The notes under the pieces were generated by a model. It made no database searches. It saw only the letters and a program-made list of their open reading frames with translations, and had not been told where the DNA came from. This document shows, piece by piece, positions 17,542 to 25,530 of a stretch of DNA of 64,000 nt (position 1 is the stretch's first letter; each line of letters opens with the position of its first letter). Source of the DNA: Candidatus Flexicrinis proximus (lineage in GTDB: Bacteria; Chloroflexota; Anaerolineae; Aggregatilineales; Phototrophicaceae); contig JADJQF010000033.1 in NCBI GenBank assembly GCA_016712885.1, positions 186,001-250,000 of the forward strand, written 5' to 3'. Both the position numbers and the translations under genes were made by a program.

Positions 17542-18330
17542 CGCGACATCCAGCAGCATCATCACCGCGAACCCGACCATCGCCCCCAGCGTCGCCATAT
17601 CGGTATGTTTTCCGCTCTGAGATTCGGGGATGACTTCCTCGACCACCACGAAGATCATCGCGCCTGCCGCAAAGCTGAGCGCGTAGGGCAGGAGCGGCTG
17701 GATGACCAGTACCGCAAGCGCGCCGATAACACCAGCAATCGGCTCGACCACCGCCGAGAGCTGTCCGTACCAGAAGCTCTTGATCCGGGACATCCCCTCG
17801 CGACGTAGCGGCACCGCCACGGCCATCCCTTCCGGAAAATTCTGCAGGCCGATGCCGATGGCCAGCGCGACCGCCCCCGCCATGCTTGCCGAGGGCAGGC
17901 CGCTGGCGACCGCCCCGAAGGCCACGCCTACCGCCAATCCTTCCGGGATGTTGTGCAGCGTGATCGCCAAAACCATCAGGATCGACTTCTGCCACTGCGT
18001 CTTGATACCCTCTGCATCCTTGCGCCGCGCCCACAGGTGCAGGTGCGGGAGCACCATATCGATGCTGCGGAGAAACACGCCACCAGCCAGAAATCCCGTC
18101 ACGGCCGGGAACCACGCCGGCAGCACGCCGCCCTCCGCCATCTCGATCGCCGGCGCCAGCAGCGACCAGAAGCTCGCCGCGATCATCACGCCTGCGGTAA
18201 AACCGAGCATCGTGTCGAGCATCCTCCGGCTGACCTCGCGGGTCGTGAAAACCCATGCCGCGCCGAGGGCTGTCACGCCCCACGTAAATAAAGTGGCGAT
18301 CAATGCCTGCACTACCGGGGACTGCATCAC
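17533..18330 (-). CDS. ZIP family metal transporter
   Basis: 265 aa with about eight membrane segments. The metal-binding motifs are LTLHNIPEGLAVGVAFG in segment 4 and GLQNFPEGMAVAVPL in segment 5, the standard ZIP pair. The long loop after segment 3 (HLHLWARRKDAEG) carries two histidines, as in ZupT-like proteins. ZIP carriers import zinc, iron or manganese. A palindrome resembling a DtxR-family operator lies 24-39 bases upstream of the start codon, which suggests iron or manganese control. GGAGTATCC provides a ribosome binding site. Confidence 0.92.
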   Translation of the reverse strand: MMQSPVVQALIATLFTWGVTALGAAWVFTTREVSRRMLDTMLGFTAGVMIAASFWSLLAPAIEMAEGGVLPAWFPAVTGFLAGGVFLRSIDMVLPHLHLWARRKDAEGIKTQWQKSILMVLAITLHNIPEGLAVGVAFGAVASGLPSASMAGAVALAIGIGLQNFPEGMAVAVPLRREGMSRIKSFWYGQLSAVVEPIAGVIGALAVLVIQPLLPYALSFAAGAMIFVVVEEVIPESQSGKHTDMATLGAMVGFAVMMLLDVALG

Positions 18331-18353
18331 GGGGATACTCCGTCAGGTTCGTG

Positions 18354-18369
18354 TTTAGACTAGCCTAAA
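18354..18369 (-). promoter_or_regulatory. DtxR/MntR-like operator before ZIP gene
   Basis: TTTAGACTAGCCTAAA is a 16-base palindrome with one mismatched pair. It resembles iron- or manganese-dependent repressor boxes of the DtxR family (core TTAGGCTAG...CTAA). It sits directly upstream of the ZIP transporter start. Confidence 0.5.
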
Positions 18370-18640
18370 TTCTACACCCGTCTGATCCGGAATAAGGGGA
18401 GTTCAAGCAAGTCGTGACGAACAACACGCCCGAGTTGTGACACTTTGCCCGCCATCACATCCCAGGCTGCCCGTTTACCGGTCGTCCACGGCGGACGGCC
18501 TGCTTCGATGTCGCGCTTTCAGATCTGCAGCTGTCCCTGTTTTCCGCATAACCGCGTCCGCCACCGCCACGCGAATGCGCTTTTTGTTCCTAATCGTTTC
18601 GTTTGCTTTCGTTTTTCACAAACTCTTCACGCGCGTGGGA

Positions 18641-18670
18641 TTGTCACCTGTTTTGAGAGAATGCTACAAT
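18641..18670 (+). promoter_or_regulatory. sigma-70 type promoter of citrate synthase
   Basis: TTGTCA at 18641-18646 and TACAAT at 18665-18670 are separated by 18 bases. Predicted transcription start is near 18677, giving a leader of about 95 bases. The 270 bases between this promoter and the ZIP operator hold no gene that I can support. Confidence 0.6.
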
Positions 18671-18772
18671 AGATTGTGAGAAATTTTGCACAACCCCTGT
18701 TGCGGTCGCAGTGCCTTCTCATCGAGGTGTTCGAGGCGCGCAGCTCAATGTGCCGATAAAGGAGAATTTGCT

Positions 18773-19918
18773 ATGACTAGCCCCGCACCAACTCAACAGG
18801 GTCTTCGCAACATCAATGTTGCAGACAGCATCACTAGTCTGGTCAATGGTGTTGAAGGCAGACTGACGTATGTCGGTTACAGCATAGAAGACCTCGCCGC
18901 AAATGCGCTTTTTGAAGAAGTAGTTTATTTACTTTGGAACGGCAGGCTCCCTAACAAGTCGGAGTTGGAAAGTCTGCGCGCCGAAATCGCCGCCAATGCG
19001 GTGCTTCCGGCTGAAGTCCTCAAATTTATGCTCGGCCTGCCCAAGACCGCGAACGGGATGGCCGTCCTGCGGACCGTCGTCTCGATGCTGTCCATCTATG
19101 ATCCTGACGGCGAAAATCAGGCATTGGAAGCCGTAAAGCGTAAGGCCGTGCGCCTAGTCGGCCAGATCACAACCGCTTGCGCTGCCTGGATCCGCATCAG
19201 CCAGGGCAAAGACGTCATTCCCCCCCGCCCTGGCCTCAATCTGGCCGAGAACTTTGTATATATGATCAGCGGCGCGGCCGATCCGGTCGCTGTCGATGCG
19301 ATCAATGTCTACCTCGTGCTGCTGGCTGAACACGGCATGAATGCCTCTACCTTCACCAGCCGCGTGGTCACCGGCACCAGCGCCGACCTGCACAGCGCGG
19401 TCGTCGCGGCCATCGGCGCCCTGAAGGGTCCGTCGCATGGCGGCGCCAACAGCGAAGCCATGCGCCAGTTCATCGAGGTCGGTGACCCGGCCAACGTCGA
19501 GAAGTGGTTTGTCGACAACATCAAGAGCGGCCACCGCAAGATCATGGGGATTGGTCACGCCATTTATAAGGCGCTCGACCCCCGCTCGCAGGTCCTCAAG
19601 GAAAAGGCGCGCGCGCTGGCTCTCAGCAGCGGTAACGGCAAGTGGTTCGAAATCGCCGAAAAGCTCGACCAGCTGGCCCGCGCGGACGAATACTTCATCA
19701 GCCGCAACCTCTACGCGAACGTAGACTACTACAGCGCGATCGTGCTCTACACGCTCGGGATCGACATTGACAGCTTCACGCCGCTGTTCGCCATGTCCCG
19801 TATCGCGGGCTGGTCGGCGCACATCATCGAACAGATGCAGCACAACAAGCTCATCCGGCCAGACCTGAACTATACCGGCCCGATGGGGCTGCCCTGGACT
19901 CCGGTCGACGAGCGCTAA
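18773..19918 (+). CDS. gltA: citrate synthase
   Basis: 381 aa, the short bacterial form. AAAGGAG lies nine bases before the ATG. The catalytic histidines are in LKGPSHGGANSEAM and MGIGHAIYKALDPRSQVLK, and the catalytic aspartate region is SIVLYTLGIDIDSFTPLFAMSR; SRIAGWSAHIIEQ follows with the citrate-binding arginine. N-terminal IEDLAANALFEEVVYLLWNGRLP is typical. The enzyme condenses acetyl-CoA and oxaloacetate in the TCA cycle; a 2-methylcitrate synthase role cannot be excluded from sequence alone. It is monocistronic, with its own promoter and a strong terminator. Confidence 0.95.
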   Translation: MTSPAPTQQGLRNINVADSITSLVNGVEGRLTYVGYSIEDLAANALFEEVVYLLWNGRLPNKSELESLRAEIAANAVLPAEVLKFMLGLPKTANGMAVLRTVVSMLSIYDPDGENQALEAVKRKAVRLVGQITTACAAWIRISQGKDVIPPRPGLNLAENFVYMISGAADPVAVDAINVYLVLLAEHGMNASTFTSRVVTGTSADLHSAVVAAIGALKGPSHGGANSEAMRQFIEVGDPANVEKWFVDNIKSGHRKIMGIGHAIYKALDPRSQVLKEKARALALSSGNGKWFEIAEKLDQLARADEYFISRNLYANVDYYSAIVLYTLGIDIDSFTPLFAMSRIAGWSAHIIEQMQHNKLIRPDLNYTGPMGLPWTPVDER

Positions 19919-19942
19919 ATTCCAGAGAGTCTCCAGCTAATG

Positions 19943-19976
19943 CAAAAGGCGCGCCGTACGGCGCGCCTTTTGTTTG
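19943..19976 (+). terminator. terminator after citrate synthase
   Basis: A nearly continuous 15-bp palindrome (CAAAAGGCGCGCCGT and its complement) ending CCTTTTGTTT. Symmetric A and T tracts make it effective on both strands. It lies 24 bases after the stop codon. Confidence 0.85.
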
Positions 19977-20391
19977 GGTTCAAAATCTGCATCAATGGAC
20001 GGGGACGCGGGTAGAAGGTGAATCCTGTCCGCATCCCACGTCACGCAGCCCGATAAGGACGATGTAGGCTAAATAGTTGCGGGGAGTTGATGGTGTAGGA
20101 GAAGATGCCGCCGCTTGTGATGGGAGGGGGACGCTATTTAGCCTACATACGCTGCAACAACTGAATGAGTCGTTGTTTATTGCAGCTATCCTAATTGTAC
20201 GTCAATCCTGCCTGTTGTAGTGTAATCTTTTTGTAAATAATTTCATCCCGATTAACTCTGCCTGCAGAATTAGAGCGTGTCCGCGACCCTGTGATACAAT
20301 CGGCACTTCGCCGCCCGAGGTTTCCGTGCGGGCCGGCGAGTGTTCCTGATCATCGTATGCACCTCAATCTCGTCTACACTCGGCCCTGACC
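19977..20391. other. intergenic region with a long inverted repeat, no gene
   Basis: 415 bases without believable coding sequence. A perfect 15-bp inverted repeat lies at 20062-20148 (listed separately). A likely -10 element TACACT at 20375-20380 serves the oxidoreductase gene starting at 20392. Confidence 0.5.
20062..20148. repeat. 15-bp inverted repeat enclosing 57 bp
   Basis: ATGTAGGCTAAATAG at 20062-20076 is perfectly complementary to CTATTTAGCCTACAT at 20134-20148, with GTTGC/GCAAC continuing the pairing loosely inside and outside. The enclosed 57 bases are purine-rich. This could be a small mobile-element relic or a folded RNA. Confidence 0.65.
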
Positions 20392-21171
20392 ATGTTTATT
20401 CCCACACGCCGACGCGTCCTGGTGACCGGTGGCGGTACATTTCTTGGTGACCATATCGCGGCCGCCCTCGTTGCCGAAGGCGCCGACGTCACGTTACTCG
20501 TGCGTCCCGGCGCCGAAGACAAGCTGGGCGGTTTAGCCGACCGCGTGCGCTGGGCAACCGCCGATGTATGGGACCCTGCCAGTTTGCGGGGCCGCGCACG
20601 GGGACACCATTGTGTTGTCCATACCGTGGGCAGCCTGACCGCCGACCCCGCGCAGGGACTCACCCATCACCGGCTGAACTTTGTTTCTGCACGCAACGTG
20701 GTCAATATGTGCAGCAGCGACGGGGTACCCACCTGCCTGCTGATGAGCAGCGCCCGCGCGCCGTGGCTCAATCGTCCCTACATCAATTCAAAACGAGAGG
20801 CCGAGGAATATATCAAACGGGTGGGGGTGGGGGCGGTCATCGTGCGCGCCCCGCTCGTCTACCGGCGTGGGGCATCGCGGCCGCTGTTCTACCAGCTCGT
20901 CAATGCCCTGCGTTTTATCCCGCCGTTTGGCTGGCTTGGACTGAATCGCATCGCGCCGCTGCCGGTGGATGTCCTCGCGCGGGCCGTCGCACGCGCCGCG
21001 CTAAACCCGCGAACAGTCAAGCCGATCCTGTTTGCATCGGATCTGCGCCGCCTGAACACGCGCGATGAACGGCGCGGTCGGGCCGCCGTCATCTCCATCG
21101 ACGACCTGCCAACACCGCTGGAAGGCCTGGATGACGATGTCCCGATCGGGTTTTCGCCGCGAAAGCGGTAA
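20392..21171 (+). CDS. NAD(P)-binding SDR-type oxidoreductase (NDUFA9-like)
   Basis: 259 aa. The Rossmann opening RRVLVTGGGTFLGDHIAAALV carries the GxxGxxG-like motif of atypical extended SDRs. HCVVHTVGSLTADP and HHRLNFVSARNVVNMCSSDGV are typical of the NDUFA9/NmrA-like group, and INSKREAEEYIKRVGVGAVIVRAPLVY gives the SDR-style lysine region with the tyrosine in PYINSK. The 3' half matches the part of the family that binds a quinone-type or unknown partner. Function is unproven; some relatives are complex I accessory subunits or hopanoid/terpenoid enzymes. The -10 box ends 11 bases from the ATG, so the leader is only a few bases. Confidence 0.8.
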   Translation: MFIPTRRRVLVTGGGTFLGDHIAAALVAEGADVTLLVRPGAEDKLGGLADRVRWATADVWDPASLRGRARGHHCVVHTVGSLTADPAQGLTHHRLNFVSARNVVNMCSSDGVPTCLLMSSARAPWLNRPYINSKREAEEYIKRVGVGAVIVRAPLVYRRGASRPLFYQLVNALRFIPPFGWLGLNRIAPLPVDVLARAVARAALNPRTVKPILFASDLRRLNTRDERRGRAAVISIDDLPTPLEGLDDDVPIGFSPRKR

Positions 21172-21299
21172 GCACCCGGCACCAGACACGCAGGCCATGC
21201 CTGGTCTATCGACTTTCCCCGGCCCGGATCATCTCGACCCGGACCGGGCGCCGCTATTGGTCAGCAAATTACCCGAATCGGCAGCGCGACAGCCCCCCG

Positions 21300-21896
21300 C
21301 TATTCGCTGGGAGCCAACACGCCGTACGCGCCGTCACGCCGCTTGTACACCACGTTCACGCCGCCCGTCGCGATATCGCGGTACATGAAGAACGTATGTC
21401 CGAGTAGTTCCATCTGATCGATGGCCTCGTGTTCGTTCATCGTACCGACGGGGATGTGCTTGCGCTTCACCACCACCGAAGGTTCGACTTCTTCGCTTTC
21501 GGCGAGCTCCGGCACATCTTCTGATTGTTCGATTTCTGCGAGGGTAGCAGAGTATTTGACGGCAGTGCCGCGCGCCCGGGCCGCTTCACGCTTGCCCTTA
21601 AAGCGCTTGATTCGGGAGTACATCTTGTCCAGGGCTTCGGTGATGGCCGCCTCAATGGCGGTACGCTCAAACCCGTTCGCCCGTTCTTCCGTGCGCAGGA
21701 TCGCGCCGCGCTCATGCGTCAGCGTGACCTGCGCTATGACAGTGTCCTCGCCACGTCTATTCTCCTGCCGGGTTAGTTCCATGCGAATTTCGCGAATGTT
21801 CGGCAAGAAGCGGGACAAGCCCTCTAACTTGCGCTGAGCAAACTCCTCCGTATCGGATTGGAGCCGGAAATTCTGGCTGCGAACCAAGAGTTTCAT
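21300..21896 (-). CDS. hpf: ribosome hibernation promoting factor, long form
   Basis: 198 aa. The N-terminal S30AE domain (residues 1-100, starting KLLVRSQNFRLQSDTEEFAQRKL) binds the 30S decoding region, with FERTAIEAAITEALDKMYSRIKRFKGK as its end helix. A charged linker follows. The C-terminal dimerisation domain is clear at VVKRKHIPVGTMNEHEAIDQMELLGHTFFMYRD...VVYKRRDGAYGVLAP. Long HPF dimerises and joins 70S ribosomes into inactive 100S pairs in stationary phase. GAAGGAG precedes the ATG. It is 118 bases downstream of tadC on the same strand, and probably has its own promoter. Confidence 0.95.
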   Translation of the reverse strand: MKLLVRSQNFRLQSDTEEFAQRKLEGLSRFLPNIREIRMELTRQENRRGEDTVIAQVTLTHERGAILRTEERANGFERTAIEAAITEALDKMYSRIKRFKGKREAARARGTAVKYSATLAEIEQSEDVPELAESEEVEPSVVVKRKHIPVGTMNEHEAIDQMELLGHTFFMYRDIATGGVNVVYKRRDGAYGVLAPSE

Positions 21897-22014
21897 GACG
21901 CAACTCCTTCATGGTAAACGGCAAGTTCAGGTGGGCTTCACTCGCCCACCACTGAAACGGAAGCCGACGCACCCCTCCTTTCGCGGTACGCTTCCGCCTG
22001 ATTCGTATGCGAAA

Positions 22015-22959
22015 TTAGAACGAATTCCGGAGAAATACGTTCTTCACCTGAATGATCGCCGGGCCGAGTAGTACGATCCAAATCGACGGGAAAATCAGCA
22101 AAACCATCGGGATCATCATCTTGATCGGCGCCTGATGCGCACGTTCCTGAGCGCGTTGGCGGCGCTTGACACGCATCTGGTCGGACTGAATACGTAGGAT
22201 CTTGCCCATGCTTACACCCAGTTGATCTGCCTGAATGACTGCCGCGATGAACGCGTTAACGTCGGGGACATCCATTCGGTCAGCCATGTCGCGCAGGGCA
22301 TCACGGCGCTGTTTGCCGAGCTGAATTTCCTTCAGCACGCGGCCAAACGCCAGCGCCAAATCGTTTTCCCATTTTTCGTAAACCTTGCCGATCGCCTGAT
22401 CGAAACCCAGACCCGCTTCGACGCAGATGACCAAGAGGTCAAGCGCGTCCGGCAGCGCACGGATAATGCCTTGCTGGCGCTTCCTGATCCGGCTGTTGAC
22501 TGACGAGACCGGCAGCATATAGCCCAAAAAGCCCAGACCGACGCTGTATAGCACCGCATTCAACGGGGCAGGGTTGGTAACGCGCAGTATCACGAAGACC
22601 AGTACGCCCACCACGAACAGCGCGACCATGAACATGATGCGCGACGCAAAGAAGGTAGCAGGTTCGGTCGTCATACCGGCCTGATCTAGCAGTTTTCGCG
22701 CCGTATCGAGCTGGGACTGCGGCGTGAACTTCGTCAGGATGCTGGAGATCCACCGCAGTAGCGGGACTACGACGCGGTCGCGGAACGACAGCGAGAGTTC
22801 AATCTTTTCCAGCGAATCAGGTACATCGTCATGGCCGAACTGCGCCAGCCGCTCCATGAGCGGGTCGCGGCCGCGGCTGTCGCGCAGCGCGATATACGCA
22901 AAGCCCGCTGCGATTAATGCCAGTGCGATGAACGCGATCCCTACTAAGGTCGGATTCAT
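22015..22959 (-). CDS. tadC: Tad pilus inner-membrane platform protein TadC
   Basis: 314 aa. A type II secretion F domain (about 165-290) contains ALPDALDLLVICVEAGLGFDQAIGKVYEKWENDLALAFGRVLKEIQLGKQRRDAL, with membrane segments at the N-terminus (GIAFIALALIAAGFAYIAL), 110-150 and the C-terminus (IPMVLLIFPSIWIVLLGPAII). TadC and TadB form the membrane platform onto which the TadA ATPase docks during Flp pilus assembly. It starts 25 bases after the tadB stop with GAGGAG upstream, so the two are co-transcribed. Confidence 0.93.
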   Translation of the reverse strand: MNPTLVGIAFIALALIAAGFAYIALRDSRGRDPLMERLAQFGHDDVPDSLEKIELSLSFRDRVVVPLLRWISSILTKFTPQSQLDTARKLLDQAGMTTEPATFFASRIMFMVALFVVGVLVFVILRVTNPAPLNAVLYSVGLGFLGYMLPVSSVNSRIRKRQQGIIRALPDALDLLVICVEAGLGFDQAIGKVYEKWENDLALAFGRVLKEIQLGKQRRDALRDMADRMDVPDVNAFIAAVIQADQLGVSMGKILRIQSDQMRVKRRQRAQERAHQAPIKMMIPMVLLIFPSIWIVLLGPAIIQVKNVFLRNSF

Positions 22960-22984
22960 ACCCTAATTCTCCTCGCCGTTATCC

Positions 22985-23971
22985 CTAAATGTCGATGTCG
23001 ACGATTTTTTGAATCAGCGCCGCGCCGATGCCGATCAACCCTAAACCGAGGCCGAGCATCGGCCAGCCACAGGCACGATCTTCAAACATCTGGTTCATAT
23101 AGGCCGGATTCAAGAAGCGCAGCAGGAAACCAAGACCGATCGGCAGGAAGCTGATCAGATAACCGGTATAGCGCCCCTGCGCCGTCATGACGCGGATTTC
23201 GCCTTTGAGCTTGACGCGCTCGCGCACCACGTTTTGGATCACGTCGAGGATTTCTGACAGGTTGCCGCCGACTTCGCGCTGGATATTGACCGCCGTGACG
23301 ACCAGATCAAGGTCTTCCGACTCGACGCGCTCCAGCATGTGGTTCAGCGACTCGGACACCGAGATGCCCAGCTGCATTTCCTGCACCACGCGCCGGAATT
23401 CGTTCCTCGTCGGGTCCGGACTGTCACGGCCGATGGCTTCCATCGCCTGCGGCACGCTGTAACCCGACCGCAGCGCGTTGACCCATAAGGCCAGCGTATC
23501 GGCCAACTGATTCTCGAACAAAATCAGCCGCTTGCTGATCCGCCGCCCGACCATTATGCGCGGGAAGAAGAACCCCAGCGCCCCGGCCAGTATCGACGGG
23601 ATGATGTCGGCGCGAAAGACCACGAAATAGGCGATGGCAAAGAACGAGGCCATGGCCAGAAACTGCGACGCGAAAAACTCGCCCACCGTCAGGCGCAGGT
23701 CGGCGCGCGACAGCTGGATACGCCATTTCTTGCCGAAAGTACGGCTTTCGAGCGCTTTGTCCAGCCGGCGCGTGATCTGGCGGTTATTTCGGGAGCCCTG
23801 ATCTTCCAGTTCTTCCGGGGCGACGATCGGCTCGTATGGGTTTTGCGCGGCAAGCGTGCCAAGGCGTTGATCTACGAGCGAAGATTGGCGGCGTGTGGCG
23901 AAAATCCCCACACCCAATACCAATAGTGCTGCGAGGATACTTCCCCCGAGGATCATGATTTCGGGACTCAT
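22985..23971 (-). CDS. tadB: Tad pilus inner-membrane platform protein TadB
   Basis: 328 aa. The ATG at 23971 with AGGAGCG upstream is preferred over an in-frame start 17 codons earlier, and gives an immediate membrane segment (PEIMILGGSILAALLVLGVGIF). The T2SS F domain covers about 165-290: FENQLADTLALWVNALRSGYSVPQAMEAIGRDSPDPTRNEFRRVVQEMQLGISVSESL and DLVVTAVNIQREVGGNLSEILDVI. Terminal membrane segments follow. The genes for TadA, TadZ and CpaB are not upstream here but 5 kb away, beyond an unrelated block. Confidence 0.93.
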   Translation of the reverse strand: MSPEIMILGGSILAALLVLGVGIFATRRQSSLVDQRLGTLAAQNPYEPIVAPEELEDQGSRNNRQITRRLDKALESRTFGKKWRIQLSRADLRLTVGEFFASQFLAMASFFAIAYFVVFRADIIPSILAGALGFFFPRIMVGRRISKRLILFENQLADTLALWVNALRSGYSVPQAMEAIGRDSPDPTRNEFRRVVQEMQLGISVSESLNHMLERVESEDLDLVVTAVNIQREVGGNLSEILDVIQNVVRERVKLKGEIRVMTAQGRYTGYLISFLPIGLGFLLRFLNPAYMNQMFEDRACGWPMLGLGLGLIGIGAALIQKIVDIDI

Positions 23972-24096
23972 ACGCTGCGCTCCTACCTCTTCCCTGTGTT
24001 CTTTCATTGTAGCGCGGTTCACGCCGCTTGACTATAAACTTACGTCAACTATCGCCTGCCTGGATCGGGGACTGCCGGAGCCCCGCCTGAACTTGT

Positions 24097-24111
24097 GTAG
24101 TGAATCACTAC
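24097..24111. promoter_or_regulatory. 15-base palindrome between divergent genes
   Basis: GTAGTGAATCACTAC has two 7-base complementary arms around one central base. It lies about 125 bases from both the tadB and hydrolase starts. It could be a repressor or activator site; no binding protein can be named. Confidence 0.35.
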
Positions 24112-24232
24112 GCGGACATGACGAATTTCCCTCTCCTGTACCCCGTGCTCACCTCTGTATTCGTGATTTTGCCGATCCCTTAGGGTGAGTTATTCTCTCT
24201 GCAAGAGAAATCTGTACTTGTGAGAGGACATC

Positions 24233-25462
24233 ATGCTTAATCCACAGCGGACAATCGACGAATTGAAAGAACTGCGCGCGCTGACCGGCGACGAGAACGG
24301 TGCTCAGCGCGTTGCCTGGACCGATACGTGGAAGAAAGCACGCGCCTGGATCCGCGCGAAAATGGAACAGCTCCCCGTAGAAATCGAAACCGACGCGGGC
24401 GGCAATGTCTGGGCTACCCTGCGCGGCGCGTCCGACAGCGAATTAATCATGGGCGGCCACATGGACAGCGTGCCCAACGGCGGCTGGCTCGATGGCTGCC
24501 TGAATGTGCTGGCCGGGCTGGAAGTCATGCGCCATATCGCCGAACAGGGCACGCCGCCCGTTACCATCCGTCTGGTCGACTGGGCTGACGAAGAGGGCGC
24601 GCGCTTTGGCCGCAGCCTGTTCGGGTCAAGCGCCGCTTCCGGCACCATGATCCCCGACGACATACGCGGGCTGAAAGACAAGGACGGCATCAGCCTCCCG
24701 GATGCGGTGGCTGCCTTTGGCGTCAACCTCGACACCGCCCTCGAGGCGCATGAACAGCTCAAAAACGCCAAGGCCTACCTTGAACTGCATATCGAGCAAG
24801 GGCCGGTGCTGCTGGATCGCGGCGAAGCCCTCGGCGTGGTCATCGGCACGTTTGGCGTTGAGCGCCACAGTATCCGCTTCATCGGGCAGGCCGCCCACTC
24901 TGGCTCGACCCCCATGAACCGCCGTCGCGATGCGCTGGGCGCAGCCGCCAAATTCCATCTCGCCATCCGGGAGATCGCCGTCAAGCACGGCGGCGTGTGT
25001 ACCTGCGGCAGCGTCAAGACCCAGCCCGGCATCGTCACCTCGGTCGTCGCGGTGTGCGACATCACCCTCGATCAGCGCCACATGGATGCCGTCGCGCTGG
25101 CCGCCATGCTCCAGGAGGCGAAGGACGCCAGCGTCAGGTTCGCCGCCGAGGAAAAGTGCGAGGTCGAGTGGTCGCGCCTCTGGCAGATCCAGCCCATTCC
25201 CTTCCACCCACGGCTGCTCGATTTCTGCGAACAGTCCGTGCGCGAAGTCACCGGCACTGCCCACCGCCTGCCCAGCGGCCCGCTCCACGATGCCGCGGAG
25301 GTTGCCCGCGCCGGCGTCCCAACCGTGATGATGTTCACCCAGAGCCTCCACGGCATCTCGCACAATAAGATTGAGGACACCAAAGAGGAACATATCGCCA
25401 TGAGCGTCGAGGCCTTCGACAGGCTGGCGCACAGGACCATGGCCTGGATCACTGGAGAATAG
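24233..25462 (+). CDS. M20-family Zn-dependent amidohydrolase (allantoate/N-carbamoyl type)
   Basis: 409 aa, the length of the hydantoinase/carbamoylase group of M20 peptidases. GGHMDSVPNGGWLDGCLNVLAGLEV holds the first metal-binding histidine and aspartate. VDWADEEGARFGRSLFGSSAASG has the catalytic glutamate pair. LELHIEQGPVLLDRGEALGVV carries the conserved histidine. The dimerisation domain spans about 215-330. Substrate could be allantoate, an N-carbamoyl amino acid or ureidoglycolate. It is followed 68 bases later by a MocR regulator, which may control it. AGAGGACAT precedes the ATG. Confidence 0.92.
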   Translation: MLNPQRTIDELKELRALTGDENGAQRVAWTDTWKKARAWIRAKMEQLPVEIETDAGGNVWATLRGASDSELIMGGHMDSVPNGGWLDGCLNVLAGLEVMRHIAEQGTPPVTIRLVDWADEEGARFGRSLFGSSAASGTMIPDDIRGLKDKDGISLPDAVAAFGVNLDTALEAHEQLKNAKAYLELHIEQGPVLLDRGEALGVVIGTFGVERHSIRFIGQAAHSGSTPMNRRRDALGAAAKFHLAIREIAVKHGGVCTCGSVKTQPGIVTSVVAVCDITLDQRHMDAVALAAMLQEAKDASVRFAAEEKCEVEWSRLWQIQPIPFHPRLLDFCEQSVREVTGTAHRLPSGPLHDAAEVARAGVPTVMMFTQSLHGISHNKIEDTKEEHIAMSVEAFDRLAHRTMAWITGE

Positions 25463-25530
25463 ACTTCGCCGCTGGCGGTGAAGGAGTGGGGCAGTTTCCG
25501 TACCCCTCTGTCCGATGAGGTGCATTCAGG

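Noticed and set aside
7051..25462. A hydantoin-degradation cluster made of HyuA and the M20 amidohydrolase
   Set aside because: The genes are 15 kb apart on opposite strands, with no HyuB or dihydropyrimidinase nearby.
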